64,000 nt of DNA from Stictocephala bisonia (GCA_035578905.1 JAQJVL010000256.1:1192786-1256785), one strand, 5' to 3'. Shown: positions 21,350 to 33,245, counted from the first letter of the stretch. Notes: generated from the sequence alone by a model not told the origin. Translations and numbers: made by a program.

Positions 21350-21592
21350 AGAGAAGAAATAAATAGAGGTCGCATCCCACTGTGCGCGAGTGGGTATCGA
21401 GTAGTTTTTTTCTCCAGTTTGCCAAGTGAATGGCAAGGCCATCACTTTGTCAGTTCCTCCTTTTATACGTATAAACGTATTAATTATTACTATAGATGCA
21501 TAAATATGTACATTAGTTAAATATGTTTTATAACTGTCACTGAGGTGTTCACTGCCGTCACAAGAAAGCGACCTCTGTTTCTTTCTTCTGTG
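21350..21592 (+). mobile_element. AGAAGAAA-type MITE, copy 1
   Basis: The left end GAGAGAAGAAATAAATAGAG and GTCGCATCC is mirrored by GCGACCTCTGTTTCTTTCTT and CTGTG. Interior marks are TGTCAGTTCCTCC and TATAAACGTATTAATTATTA. Other copies: 30997-31245, 49850-50122, 54605-55100. Confidence 0.82.
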
Positions 21593-21936
21593 TGACCTAG
21601 AACGCTACTACTAGCGAGTAGTGGTTCTATTTGTAGCCACATAAATATTGGACATCCTCAGAAAAAAATCAAATATGCTGCAGAAGTCATGAAAGAACAA
21701 AAGCGAATGATTGGTCTTTTTCGGAGTGTCCCCGCATTTTTCTAGCAATGATCGTCAAACGGATTACGAAGTTCATATGTATACACATAAGCAAGTAACA
21801 CTTAACTTAAATCTACATAGTCATAAGCTAACCTAACCTAACACCAGACGGCGCTGAGTGAATTATTATGCTAAGTAATTAGGCTTATTATTTTCTTGTA
21901 TCTCACAACCACTTGACCAGTATCAAAGGTATGGGC
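21593..21936. other. no gene; short telomere-like TAACCTAACCTAAC patch
   Basis: AT-rich DNA with GCTAACCTAACCTAACACC at about 21828-21846, two to three units of the insect telomeric CCTAA motif. Confidence 0.45.
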
Positions 21937-23029
21937 CGGGTGCACACTTTTTTACCGACTATCGCAGACGTGTCTACATAGCACAATTCTTGGATCAGTC
22001 AGAAGCGCAGCTTCAGTCAATACCATTGTCATATGTCGAGTGACAATTGAAGTGGAATAGGCAATTCAGTGCATAGATTGAATATTATATAGGAGGATTG
22101 TCCGTAAGCGAATAAAAACTGGAAGTTAGTCAGGCTTATCCCATTTTAAGGTATAATAAATATTATTTTGAGTGGGTAGTTTTACTGGTTACCTTATGAA
22201 CTCCAAGATAAGAATTAAGAACCTGACAGGAATTTCAGGTTAAAACGTCCATTCAATAAACTTATTAGCTTGTTATAACATTGTATCACCAAGAATACTG
22301 TTCTTATAAGATTGTCCATTACTCCAGAAGAAATATTGAGCATCACCATCAGGTGAAGTTTCTATTCAAAATAATAATTATATAGTATGATATGTCATGT
22401 CACAAATTTGTAGTTGCATTGTAAAATGTGTTATATAAGCCTTGATTTATATTTTAATAGACTTTATTGATTATAATAAATATAATGATTAATTTAATGC
22501 ATTTATTTATGTAATATATATTATTCACAAACTGATTAAAGCAAGAATAAGTCACTCATAACTATTAATTAGGCGCACACAACATACTCAATACTTATAG
22601 CCACTCTTGTTTTACAAATCAGCAAACACGATATTTTGGATACTGTAAAAATCTATGATATTCGTTTTATAAATAAAGAACTATTCAATCAGTCACTAAT
22701 ATCATTGATTTTTCTGTTCATAGTAAAATCAATGCATTAAAGGATACTTGTAACACATTTATAAATATGTACCACAAGATATGTGACACTCATTTTATAA
22801 TACTGTACGGTAAATGAAATATAATATAAAATATTTTTATACATTATTCATGTTTAAAATTAAAATTCATTGTATTTTTTCGTTTATTGGAATGTTCAGG
22901 CGATTGTAAAATCCATTTTGCTGGCCCAATTTCAATAATAAAACGTCCAGTGTAGAATTCTAACAAGTTTGCAACAAGGAAAATTTACAAAACTGTTCCT
23001 CTCCACTCCGAAATCACATGCACCAGTCG

Positions 23030-23404
23030 CACGGAGGGCGAAACACTACTGCGACAAAACGCGTCGGTAGTGTGCATGGAAGGGCGCGATTGCCATGCAT
23101 TCAAATCGAACTTGACCTTGTGCTAGCGGTCCGACTATTCCAAGAGTTGTAGTATGTACACACGACTGCGATAGTCGGTAGTGTGCACGTAAGGGTGCGA
23201 TTGCCATGCATTCAAATCGAACTTAACTGGAGTTGTGCTTAGCGGTCCGACTATTCCAAGAATTGTGGTATGTACATACGACTGCGATAGTCGGTAGTGT
23301 GCACGTAAGGGCGCGATTGCCATGCATTCAAATCGAACTTGACTGGAATTGTGCTAGTGGTCCGACTATTCCAAGAATTGTGGTATGTACACACGACTGC
23401 GATA
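23030..23404 (+). repeat. 116-bp satellite, first block (about 3 units)
   Basis: The monomer includes GCGCGATTGCCATGCATTCA, CGGTCCGACTATTCCAAGAA and GACTGCGATAGTCGGTAGTG. The first unit is the most divergent. The array is interrupted at 23413 by a long-TIR element. Confidence 0.93.
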
Positions 23405-23412
23405 GTCGGTAG

Positions 23413-24490
23413 CACGGTAACTAGAATAATACGGTAGGGTTCACGCGCATGATGCGCAGTAAATCTTGGTGTCAATGACGTCACACAGATATCTCAGCTG
23501 GTTCATCGGTTAAACTGAATGTAGTAATAATCAATAACTGCTTTTCTTAAATCACTGTTTTCATTAACCACAAACATAATACCCGTTATTAACTATTATT
23601 AATGTTATACAAATACTTTCAATGATAATATTATTAATGAGTATATTATATTGATGTTTGTTTAACAGTTGGTTAATATTAAAAGGTGGCTCCATCGGCT
23701 TGTCCAATTAATCCAATTAAAATATGGTCGTTTAGTTTTTATTTGGAAATGTATCAATAAATAACAACTGTCAAGTATTGAAACAGCTGTTTATATTGAG
23801 CCTAATAAATATAATTTAGTCTTGAATTATTACAGTTATAGCTTTTTTTAAATAAAAAAAAAAATTGGGTGTGCGTCGGACCACACGGTGGAAGTTATAC
23901 TTCTTTGGCCATTCTCATACACCCACTCACGCACACAAACAGACAGGATATATAAATGAAATATAAGACATTTTTCAATATTATTCAATATATTTATCTT
24001 CAATATATTATACGTGACTTCATTATTATATTATACACCTATATTATCATTATCAGTAATTTCTTCGATTAAATTTCTTCGATTAACAATCGATTAATCG
24101 ATAGTTCTTAAAAATTTGTTCTTACTTTTCAGCGTGACGCGGTTTCTCGACCAACATCCCATCCCAAAGTGTCTAACGGGCGCAAAGAAGTATAACTTCA
24201 AAAACAGTTCTTTTGTCTGAAAATGTTCTATTTTTATTTATTTTGGCCAAATGTCAGTAATAAAAATATACAATAGTATTATTATAAGTATTTTTAGTGT
24301 TTTAGTAATAGTTATAACTGGTTAAAGCCTAGTCGTGAACGGAAACAGTGATTTAAGAAACGCAGTTACTGATTATTACTACATTCAGTTTAACCGATAA
24401 ACCAGCTGATACGTCTGTGTGACGTCATTGACACCAAGATTTACTGCGCACCATGCGCGTGAACCCTACCGTATTATTCTAGTTACCGTG
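23413..24490. mobile_element. long-TIR element with 8-bp target duplication, inserted in the satellite
   Basis: Termini CACGGTAACTAGAATAATAC (23413) and its complement ending at 24490 extend as a near-perfect inverted repeat of about 150 bp, including TCACGCGCAT, TGACGTCA and CAGCTGGTT blocks. GTCGGTAG is duplicated exactly at 23405-23412 and 24491-24498. An 8-bp duplication fits hAT or P-type transposases. The centre holds the MITE 23860-24205. There is no transposase, so it is non-autonomous. Confidence 0.9.
23860..24205 (+). mobile_element. MITE (TIR GAAGTTATACTTCTTTG), uninterrupted copy
   Basis: Near-identical to the MITE pieces at 15285-15362 and 19215-19476, and represents the unoccupied hAT target. 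It differs mainly by a 14-bp duplication (ATTTCTTCGATTAA) near 24060. It is nested in the long-TIR element. Confidence 0.9.
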
Positions 24491-24498
24491 GTCGGTAG

Positions 24499-25665
24499 TG
24501 TGCACGTAAGGGCGCGATTGCCATGCATTCAAATCGAACTTGACTGGAGTTGTGCTTAGCGGTCCGACTATTCCAAGAATTGTGGTATGTACACACGACT
24601 GCGATAGTCGGTAGTGTGCACGTAAGGGCGCGATTGCCATGCATTCAAATCGAACTTGACTGGAGTTGTGCTTAGCGGTCCGACTATTCCAAGAATTGTG
24701 GTATGTACACACGACTGCGATAGTCGGTAGTGTGTACGTAAGGGCGCGATTGCCATGCATTCAAATCGAACTTGACTGGAGTTGTGCTTAGCGGTCCGAC
24801 TATTCCAAGAATTGTGGTATGTACACACGACTGCGATAGTCGGTAGTGTGCACGTAAGGGCGCGATTGCCATGCATTCAAATCGAACTTGACTGGAATTG
24901 TGCTAGTGGTCCGACTATTCCAAGAATTGTGGTATGTACACACGACTGCGATAGTCGGTAGTGTGCACGTAAGGGCGTGATTGCCATGCATTCAAATCGA
25001 ACTTGACTGGAGTTGTGCTTAGCGGTCCGACTATTCCAAGAATTGTGGTATGTACACACGACTGCGATAGTCGGTAGTGTGTACGTAAGGGCGCGATTGC
25101 CATGCATTCAAATCGAACTTGACTGGAGTTGTGCTTAGCGGTCCGACTATTCCAAGAATTGTGGTATGTACACACGACTGCGATAGTCGGTAGTGTGTAC
25201 GTAAGGGCGCGATTGCCATGCATTCAAATCGAACTTGACTGGAGTTGTGCTTAGCGGTCCGACTATTCCAAGAATTGTGGTATGTACACACGACTGCGAT
25301 AGTCGGTAGTGTGCACGTAAGGGCGCGATTGCCATGCATTCAAATCGAACTTGACTGGAGTTGTGCTTAGCGGTCCGACTATTCCAAGAATTGTGGTATG
25401 TACACACGACTGCGATAGTCGGTAGTGTACACGGAATGACGCGATTGCCATGCATTCAAATCGAACTTGACTAGTTGACTGGAGTTGTGCTAGCGGTCCG
25501 ACTATTCCAAGAACTCTAGTATGTGCCCACGACTGCGATAGTCGGTAGTGTGCACAGAAGGGCGCGATTGCCATGCATTCAAATCAAACTTGAATGGAGT
25601 TGTGCTAGCGGTCCGACTATTCCAAGAATTGTAGTATGTACACACGACTGCGATAGTGGGTATGT
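24499..25665 (+). repeat. 116-bp satellite, main block (about 10 units)
   Basis: Ten head-to-tail units with 116-bp spacing (for example at 24568, 24684, 24800), differing at a handful of positions. The last two units are more diverged, with small insertions (a 9-bp TTGACTAGT-type duplication near 25470). The overlapping ORFs on the minus strand are a by-product of the repeat and not genes. Confidence 0.95.
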
Positions 25666-25672
25666 GCACCCG

Positions 25673-27080
25673 ACTATATTGTTTGTAAATTTAGTATTTA
25701 TATATGTTTTTTTTAATCACCCACCAGCCATTTGAACTCTCAAGTGTCCGAAACAGCCTTTGGGCACAAAAATGTAACACTTGAGAAATGGAGTTTACTT
25801 GCTGAGTGTGAGTTTAAGTCATACAGTCAATAATCATATCTGCTCTATCAGCATCCGTAGGAACCGGCCATTATTGCTGTCGAAAAAATATTTTCACTAC
25901 ACTACTATGAGTTCAGCTGTTTTCGTTATGTGTTTACAACCTGCGAAACATCATATTTTCAACAGCTGTCTATTGTTTACTACCGAAAGTAACATTGTTT
26001 ACAACCGAAAATTTTCCAGTCAACAACACCTGTTTTTAAAATATGTTTCTAATTTAATAAACAGTTAACATTCCAAAAATGAGTTTTTATTCCGTAGTGT
26101 AGTGAAAAGTATCGTTCAAAACTCGAGTGAAAGTGTTTAGTATGTTATCGACCATTTGAAGTGCTCGACAAGTCTCGCACTTCAAACATATGGTCTCGAA
26201 CATGCAAAACCCCACTTTCCACTCTTGTTATTAAATATACTATTACGTTGTGAAGCCTGTTTGCAATGCTAACACATCTGACCACTGGATCACACAACTC
26301 AAAGAATGAACAATGAAATGAATCTCTTTGAACGCAAGGTATATTCTGAAACTCTTAGACTAAGAGCTCTACTGAACCAGTGTGGCCATGAAGCACTCCT
26401 AAAAGAAATTTCAGGTCAGTCACAGCTCGACTAGCTAATAAGGTTGATAAGCTCATTTGTGCACGAGTTTTCAGTTTAGTTCTAAATTTGATCGACAATC
26501 TTTACCGTATGAGGGGACATTCCGAAAAAGACTCAAAATTACACCTACTAATCAGAAAAAATTCATGTATGCCCAAGGAGATGCACGTAATAAAAACTGG
26601 AATGAGGTAGGCAAAAACACGGTTTGCTTTCAGTTGAAACCACTTGTCGACTGCCTGTGTGGTCCGCGTGTTTTCCGTGATTTGGTCAGACCATTAACAG
26701 ACACGTCTCTGCGGTCGGAGTAATTAAACGTCGTAGACTGGTAGCAGTGACTGGCGGCCATGCGTGAGCTGAGCGGTGTTGACATTAGTCTCGCGTTAAC
26801 GGCGGCCAATGTTGTGTCGCGACGGTAGACGAGTGAAAGGGTTACCACTAATGCACAACAATCGATTACTTACCAAGATCTGATAATAGTAATACCAGCA
26901 TATTTAATACAATCGATCGATCAGATTGTTTAAGTCTAATCAGTGATACTTTCGTGAATAAGTACAGCATTGTTCAGTTGGCTGTTTCTCAGAAGTAGAG
27001 GGGCGTCCACCCTTCCTCCAATAACCAATGTCCCAGTCCCACTTACTCTCACTTCGAATACTTTCAGATATTCTCACTAA
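25673..27080. other. no confirmed gene; one 42-codon ORF with a donor-like site
   Basis: At 26306-26434 (+) an ORF reads MNNEMNLFERKVYSETLRLR then ALLNQCGHEALLKEISG; CAGGTCAGT inside it is a good splice-donor match. It looks protein-like but I do not recognise it. 26640-26830 is GC-richer with no clear frame. Otherwise AT-rich. Confidence 0.3.
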
Positions 27081-27084
27081 TTAG

Positions 27085-27400
27085 AGACGCTGATCCTAGC
27101 GATACGGGCGAATATGAGTGGTGAATGAGTGTAGTTATTGTTACTAGCTAAGGTCGACTGTCCCTTGGAAACAACCATTCCCTGTAGACTAATAGCCAGA
27201 GAAACTAAGGACCTACATTTTTACATGTAATCTGAACCACGTACTATTGGTCTGATTTTTAGCTAATTGACAAGCCTGATTGTAGGTTCTCTTCCCTACA
27301 CAACATCCGGACCCTAACTACCGCCCAACACGGACATCACAGATTTCTCTAGTAGTATCCACGTAGAGAGCAACCATTGAGCGAATGCCATGTCAGCATT
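27085..27400 (-). repeat. SINE-like repeat, reverse copy
   Basis: Starts at the tail (GACGCTGATCCTAGCGATAC) and runs through ACCATTCCC, CCACGTACTATTGGTCTGAT, CCTACACAACATCCGGACC and CTCTAGTAGTATCCACG. These blocks are shared with 11085-11405 (+), 48268-48570 and 51870-52225. Confidence 0.75.
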
Positions 27401-27784
27401 GAGAGGATCAAGCATAGAACCTATCGCCGACAAACTCCCATATCGTCGTCTTGAAAAGCACGAGAATATAACGAAAACCAGTATTCCTTGCAAAGTGTTG
27501 CGCAACGTCGAGAAGAACCAAGCCTACTTCAGTACAGATTTTTGTTAGCGTGCCGGCACCCACTTAAATGTCCTGCGGGTATTGCCTATACAAAAAGTTG
27601 AAGGCGCTTGTTGCCATTATTTTTAATTAGATGCAAATTAAAAACAAAGACATACTTTTATAAAAAGTACCTTTATATCAACATTTTAAACGATCGATCG
27701 TCTCATTGGTCTATAATTGAGTTAAAACTATGAAAACCCACAAACTAAAGGTCAAACGTAAGGCTTAAACATGACTCGTGACGT

Positions 27785-28345
27785 CATGAGTAGATTGGGT
27801 AGGTAGTCCCGACATGGCTGTACAGTAGGTGGGTAGACCCTACAACGTAATAAGTTTTGTTAAGTGTTTTGGCAGGTCCGATAGACTAGTGACCCGTAAA
27901 GTGGGTGAGTAGCCCCGACAAGGCCATATGTCATGTACAAAGATTGGGAAGGCACGATAAGGTCATGAGTTCTGTAAAGTGGTTTTAGTAGGCTTGATAG
28001 AATAGTGTTTCGTAGAATGGGTGAGTAAACCCGACAAGGCCATATGTCCAGTACAATGATTGGGAAGACCCGATAAGGGCATGAGTCCTGTAAAGTGGTT
28101 TAGTAGGCTTGATAGAATAGTGTTCCGTAGATTGGGTGAGAAAGCCCGACAAGGCCATATGTCCAGTACAATGATTGGGAAGACCCAATAAGGGCACGAG
28201 TTCTGTTAAGTGGTTTGGTAGTATCGATAGACAAGTGTCCCGTAGAGTGGTTGAGTAGGCCCAACAAGGTCATATGTCCCGTAGATTGATTGGGAAGGAC
28301 CGAAAAGGGCATTTGTTTCATTGAGTGCGTGGGTAGGCCTATCAG
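27785..28345 (+). repeat. 38-bp minisatellite organised as about 115-bp higher-order triplets
   Basis: The block CCCGACAAGGCCATATGTCC recurs near 27914, 28030, 28145 and (diverged) 28260, a period of 115-116 bp. Each period divides into three about 38-bp subunits of the type GTAgAnTGGgTnagTAggCcCGAtA..., each starting GTA. Subunits differ more within a period than between periods, the pattern of higher-order repeat amplification. Confidence 0.85.
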
Positions 28346-28469
28346 GAATTATGATTGGGCTACTTTTTGTTGAATTGGTTTTGATCTTATAACTACGTGT
28401 TGTACATAAAACGTTAAGATCACGAATCCTGGTGTAATGATTCAAATCAGTATGATTTTTTTTAAATTT

Positions 28470-28715
28470 ATTTGTATTTATTTATTCATAAGACGCCGAT
28501 CGTCAAGATATGGGCGAATATGGATTTCGAATGAGTTTGATGAGTGTAGATGAGCAATTAATTAATAGCCCAATGACAAATGAACAACCGGTGGTTATCA
28601 GCTGATCCTTCTCAAAATGTATTATGTCTCTGATTGGAATCGAACTAAGAACCTTTAGCACATGAAGCTGGGATAGAACCAACTACGCTACCGACCAATT
28701 TTTAAGTGATTAACA
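28470..28715 (-). repeat. tRNA-derived SINE, reverse copy
   Basis: Complement of the 39060-39325 SINE: tail ATAAATAAATACAAATAAA side at left, then GACGCCGATCGTCAAGATAT and GGGCGAATATGG. The head at right has a B-box-like GGTTCTTAGTTCGATTCC and an A-box-like GGTAGCGTAGTTGG (both on the minus strand). Confidence 0.8.
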
Positions 28716-30190
28716 TTAGTTTAAGTGATTAAAACAAAAAATAAATACTAGGTCAAGTTGTTTGATTTTAAAAATACCCGTCTAATAAACGAACTGCGAT
28801 CCACCCCAAAGGGTGTAATGAGCTTGCAATGTTTAAGGAAACTGTAATAAATACACGTTATATATTCGTATATATAAGTCCCAAGGCCTTAATATATTAC
28901 AGGGTCATATAATTGAACGTGATAAATGTAATTCCCCTACAATCCGATAGATGGTATTTTGGGCCCGAGCTTGATTGCAGAATCATATAGGATTATTGGT
29001 GGCCAATTTATTGTGATATCCCTAATTGAGCGAATTTCGTGGGTTTCAAAACTCAATTAGTTTTATAACACGCCAAGCTTTAAAACGGGACGTGTCAATT
29101 TGTTGCAAATATTGTCTCCTTAACCGGATTACTGGCATTATCTGACCGCTAGTTTTGGAAATAGACAACTAGGTAAATTATATAATTGGGTTTTACAGCC
29201 TGTTTTTACTTGTTTAGTTGTCAATGGAGTTATTCTGATGAATTACTACTAAAACTAGAAGGCGTTATTCTTTAAATTTACGCAAAGTGTAAAAGCTCAC
29301 AAGTTATATTTTTTAAGTTGGAATTGGAATATTCTACATTCCTTAAGCAGATCACTCCCCACGAAATTTCTTAAGAAGAAGATTTCATATCATGATTAGA
29401 TCCATTTTGTAGCTTTAGGGCCACGGACGGTGGGGAAAATATAAAAAAAAATGTTTAAAATTACCTGGACCCTCCCCCAGTTGCTCTAAAAATGTATAAA
29501 AAGACTGTGTTTTTATTATAAAAGATGCTTTTTTTAATAATGTAAACATTCCGTAACCTGTTTATATATTCATGTCTACAATAACTAAAAAAGTGCCTGT
29601 GGGTTATAAGAGACACGTATGTGGTAATTACAACAAGAAACAATTATCTATGTACAATGCCAACTCGAGTCTGGCACCGACTCGGAACGAACATTTTAGA
29701 GACTAAAAACGTCTTGTAAGCTCCGTATATATTTATTCTTTTTATTCATAATACATTATTTATAATATATCGATAAACAATTTCTTATATGGATTTATGT
29801 TTACTTATGGATAATATCGTTTAGTAAATATCATAATTTAAATAAATTATTCGAATATCTAATGTTGAGTAGCTGAAAATAAGTCACTTAAACAAAATCA
29901 TTAATTAGCATTCAGGATGGTGGAATAATTTAAGAGATCTACATATTCGTCACTGTAGCCTAAAGAAAAAAATAAAATTATTATGAGTTGGGGTTTTTCA
30001 GTCTATCTAGTCATCTGTAAAAAACTTGTAAGATAAAACACAGTCAATTCCTCCCTTATGCCCCAAGAACTTTTTATTTTTTAGTACTTAAAGCTGTTTT
30101 TTAATTATTTGATAAAGAGCTATACACGAATCATAGTAAATAATTATACAACGCACTATAAAGGATTTTATTCTGTTCATACTTATTCAG
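28716..30190. other. long AT-rich interval, nothing recognised
   Basis: No ORF with family resemblance, no inverted or tandem repeat of note. Confidence 0.45.
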
Positions 30191-30197
30191 TTAACAG

Positions 30198-30318
30198 CTA
30201 GTCGTCCCCGGAGGACAGACTCCTTGGAGGATCCTGAGGGAGCAACCATGCGTGTAATTGCCGCACGACGTCACCCCTTACCGTCCTGGAGTGCGATTGA
30301 TTTTGTCCATACGTTCAG
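30198..30318 (+). CDS. candidate internal exon, unknown protein
   Basis: A GC-richer island in AT-rich DNA, bounded by an acceptor-like CAGTTAACAG and a donor TTCAG|GTAGTC. It reads SRPRRTDSLEDPEGATMRVI then AARRHPLPSWSAIDFVHTF without a stop. The composition and sudden GC shift are exon-like, but I do not recognise the peptide and have no neighbouring exon. Confidence 0.25.
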
Positions 30319-30711
30319 GTAGTCCCGCGGGAGTCCGAGGGTCACTCGCTCCTTTCCTTCAGACTGGAGTTTGTATAAAGTGAACTGATACACCACCTGG
30401 AGTGAATAGTTTTCATAATAAACTACGATAGATCGAAATAGATTAATTTAATTGGTATTGAGAGAGCAACATTCATTACTTCTTGTAGAATTGATTTTCT
30501 TCTGAATGACCCGACAAAGTAAAATTGGACTTAAATAGAGAGTAAAGTGGTATGAAAAGTAAAATAGAATAGAACACAAACTATAAAGCAATACTAGGCT
30601 AATGAAACTGAGCATTTTAATACTTTTTCACGGTTAAATGCGTGAAACTTCAAATGTCATTCTTAACGATTTTGTTTAAAAAAACTTATAATCAACTAAT
30701 GGTCTACAAGA

Positions 30712-30850
30712 ATGGGCCTTTAATAATAAAGTGTTCACTATAGCTTATTATAATAATAAACACAAACCATTGAAATAGAAAATTATATGTTGGCCTGCTG
30801 TCGGTAAAATTGCATTGCTTTTTACTGTCTGGGTCTGTCGACTTAATAAC
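30712..30850. repeat. fragment of foldback family B
   Basis: GGGCCTTTAATAATAAAGTG then TTCACTATAGC, ATTGAAATAGAAAA and GTCTGTCGACTT match the right arm of the element at 33738-36825, diverged. Confidence 0.6.
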
Positions 30851-30996
30851 CTTATCATGAAAGATATCTATTTGAAAACGTTTTACAACATTCTCGTCTA
30901 TTGAACCCCTGAATAACTAAATGCTTGTATTTTGTCTTTTTTCATATAGAAAATTGTCAAAGATTACTGACACGACCTCTTCCAGATTAGTGTTAA

Positions 30997-31245
30997 CACA
31001 GAGGGAAAAGAAACAGAGATCGCTATCTTATGGCCGCAGCGAACGCCAAAGTGGCAATTATAAATGGGTTACAACTAACATACACCTTTATTTATATAGT
31101 AATAATTACAACGTTTATCCTTGAGGATTTGGGGGAATAAAGGAGGGGCTGAAAAGGTGGTGGCCCTGACCTCGCATGAAAAATAACTAGTCGACACACA
31201 TTTAGCGCACTATTGGATGCAACATATGTTTCTTTCTTCTCTGTG
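30997..31245 (-). mobile_element. AGAAGAAA-type MITE, copy 2
   Basis: Ends CACAGAGGGAAAAGAAACAG and TTTCTTTCTTCTCTGTG. The interior (AACGTTTATCCTTGAGGATT, GTCGACACACATTTAGCGCA) is the reverse of copies 1, 3 and 5. Confidence 0.82.
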
Positions 31246-31639
31246 ATCCTTTGAGTAATATGATTATATGCCTGTAAAATCTATATAAGTCTGGACGATA
31301 ACGAAATGGTATTTGAACATTCTAAATTATCAATTTGTTTTAACTTTAACTTTGCCAGTGTCAAACATTACAGCTCTAATCACTTAAAGGCCTTTTAACT
31401 CGGTAATAGACCTGTCTAATTTTATCTATAGGCTAGTATTTACAATTTTAATTGAAATTGTAAACTGTCAGTCCAGTTTCGATGTGAACAATATAAATTA
31501 TCGTCAATTACGACTAATAATTATTTATCCGCACGATTTCTCGACTAAAGGTTTGCAGTACTCGGCACGCGCACGGGCAGGAATGTAATAGACATGTCTT
31601 GAACTGCAGGCCTACCCAACCAACCTGGATAGAAAATAA
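31246..31639. other. no feature recognised
   Basis: AT-rich; nothing supportable. Confidence 0.4.
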
Positions 31640-31928
31640 AACACTTATTTACTTTCTCTCCATTTAATAAAAACACATATTTGCTTTCTCTCCATTTAAT
31701 AAAAACACATATTTACTTTCCTCCATTTAATAAAAACACATATTTACTTTCTCTCCATTTAATAAAAACACAAATTTGCTTTCTCTCCATTTAATAAAAA
31801 CACATATTTGCTTTCCCTCCATTTAATAAAAACACATATTTACTTTCTCTCCATTTAATAAAAACACATATTTACTTTCTCTTCATTTAATAAAAACACA
31901 TATTTGCTTTCTCTCCATTTAATAACCT
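31640..31928 (+). repeat. 32-bp minisatellite, about 9 copies
   Basis: Unit of the form CATTTAATAAAAACACATAT then TTgCTTTCTCTC, spaced 31-32 bp (31661, 31693, 31724, 31756). Copies alternate TTGCTTTC and TTACTTTC. Confidence 0.9.
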
Positions 31929-32394
31929 GTTGAGAGTTATTAAATAATTGTTTAGTAAAGAATAGTGTTATTACCTGATGAATGTTTGAAACACACTTAT
32001 CAAACGTAGAACCTATATGAGGTTTATGTGTTTAACATGGAAAACACCTTAACTAAAGATATAATACATAATAATGATTCAGTAATTAATTAACTATAAA
32101 ATAAGCTGATATGGAAGTCATTAATTTGCTAACAATTTTATATAACAAATGTATTCACACTGCTGTTTTAAAGTTATACATGTATTCACCGTGCTAAAGA
32201 CGACTGCAAAAATTACCGACCTACTTCTATTTTACCCATCATGTTTAAAGTATTTTAAATATCATTATTTCAACAAATCTATTACTTCTTTGTGTATAAT
32301 ATCTTATTTACTAACAATAGTTTGGCTTCAGAAAAAAACGAAGCTTAATATATCATTTTAAAAAATGTTTAAAATATTAAACTTGGGGAAATAA
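31929..32394. other. AT-rich interval, nothing recognised
   Basis: The ORF at 32149-32361 has AT-driven composition (Leu, Ile, Ser, Tyr) and no family resemblance. Confidence 0.4.
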
Positions 32395-33245
32395 TATGTT
32401 TTACTGTCGGCGCAGAAATTATGTGTAGGCCTATCCGAGTTTGAAGGTTGTTTACAAGGAACTAAGAGGCCTATGAAAAATCCAATTACACCATTGTTTT
32501 CCTCGTTTAATTGTGCTTTATGAAATATGCATGTTGAAATTTTATTATTAGTTTTAATAATATTTATCCTAGTTGGAACAAAGTACCGGAATTTTAATAA
32601 GTTCTCTCTGTGCAACAACTTTACACTTGTATTACTAAAAAACCGGTTAATGTAGCGTATTTATATTTTAACAGATAATTGACAGGAATGTTTTACATAA
32701 GTTTCATACATTTCAGAATTTTAACTTTTCAAGGAAAAAAGTTCTTATAAATTTCCTTAAACCATGTTTAATTTAAATCAATTGAATCAATATATGCTGC
32801 ATTTAGGCATATATAAGTAATTTATCAAAACTATAAACCTCATAAGGATTACAACATGCCCAAGCAATTTATTTTATAGCCTCTAGTAGCCAAGAAAACG
32901 TTCTTTCAGGAAATTGCTGAGAACTTTAATCTTGAAAAGTTAAAATCCCGAAATGTATAAAACTTATATAAAAAACTTCATTCGTCCACATATATAAATA
33001 TAAATGCGAAGCATTAATGTGTTTTTGAATAATAAAAGTCGAAAGTTAATGCACAGTGAAAACTAGTTAAAATTCCGGCACTTGGTTTGTTCCATCTAGG
33101 ATAACAAATTATGAAAACTTATAATTAAATTTAAAATAAATATATATATATCATAACGTAAATTTAAACGAGGGAAACACTAGTGTAATTAGATTTATCA
33201 CAGGCAACTTAGTAAACAAATTTCAAACTCAGGTACACTTAGGTA
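32395..33245. mobile_element. foldback element, family A (850 bp)
   Basis: The left arm (GGCGCAGAAATTATGTGTAG, CCGAGTTTGAAGGTTG, CCTCGTTTAATTGTGC, TATCCTAGTTGGAACAAAGT) is inverted at the right (33060-33240: CATCTAGGATAACAAATTAT, AACGAGGGAAACAC, TTTCAAACTCAGGTACAC). An inner inverted pair (CAAGGAAAAAAGTTCTTATA near 32730, AAGAAAACGTTCTTTC near 32895) surrounds the centre. No coding capacity. Confidence 0.8.

Larger units (their letters stand above)
21937..25672. mobile_element. inferred DNA element whose subterminal sequence gave rise to the 116-bp satellite
   Basis: The left end CGGGTGCACA (21937), followed within about 10 bp by ACCGACTATCGCAG, is mirrored by CTGCGATAGT ... TGTGCACCCG ending at 25672. 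The satellite monomer carries the same CTGCGATAGTCGGTAGTGTG sequence. The left end also includes CACAATTCTTGGA, the complement of the monomer TCCAAGAATTGTG. No clear target duplication is seen, and 22000-23030 has no transposase, so the element boundary is an inference. Confidence 0.5.

Noticed and set aside
24479..25574. Series of overlapping 60-103-codon minus-strand ORFs of near-identical sequence
   Set aside because: They are the 116-bp satellite read in frame; each starts and stops at monomer boundaries and none has exon signals.
26457..26848. Pair of overlapping ORFs on opposite strands
   Set aside because: No recognisable domains; likely chance in a GC-richer patch.
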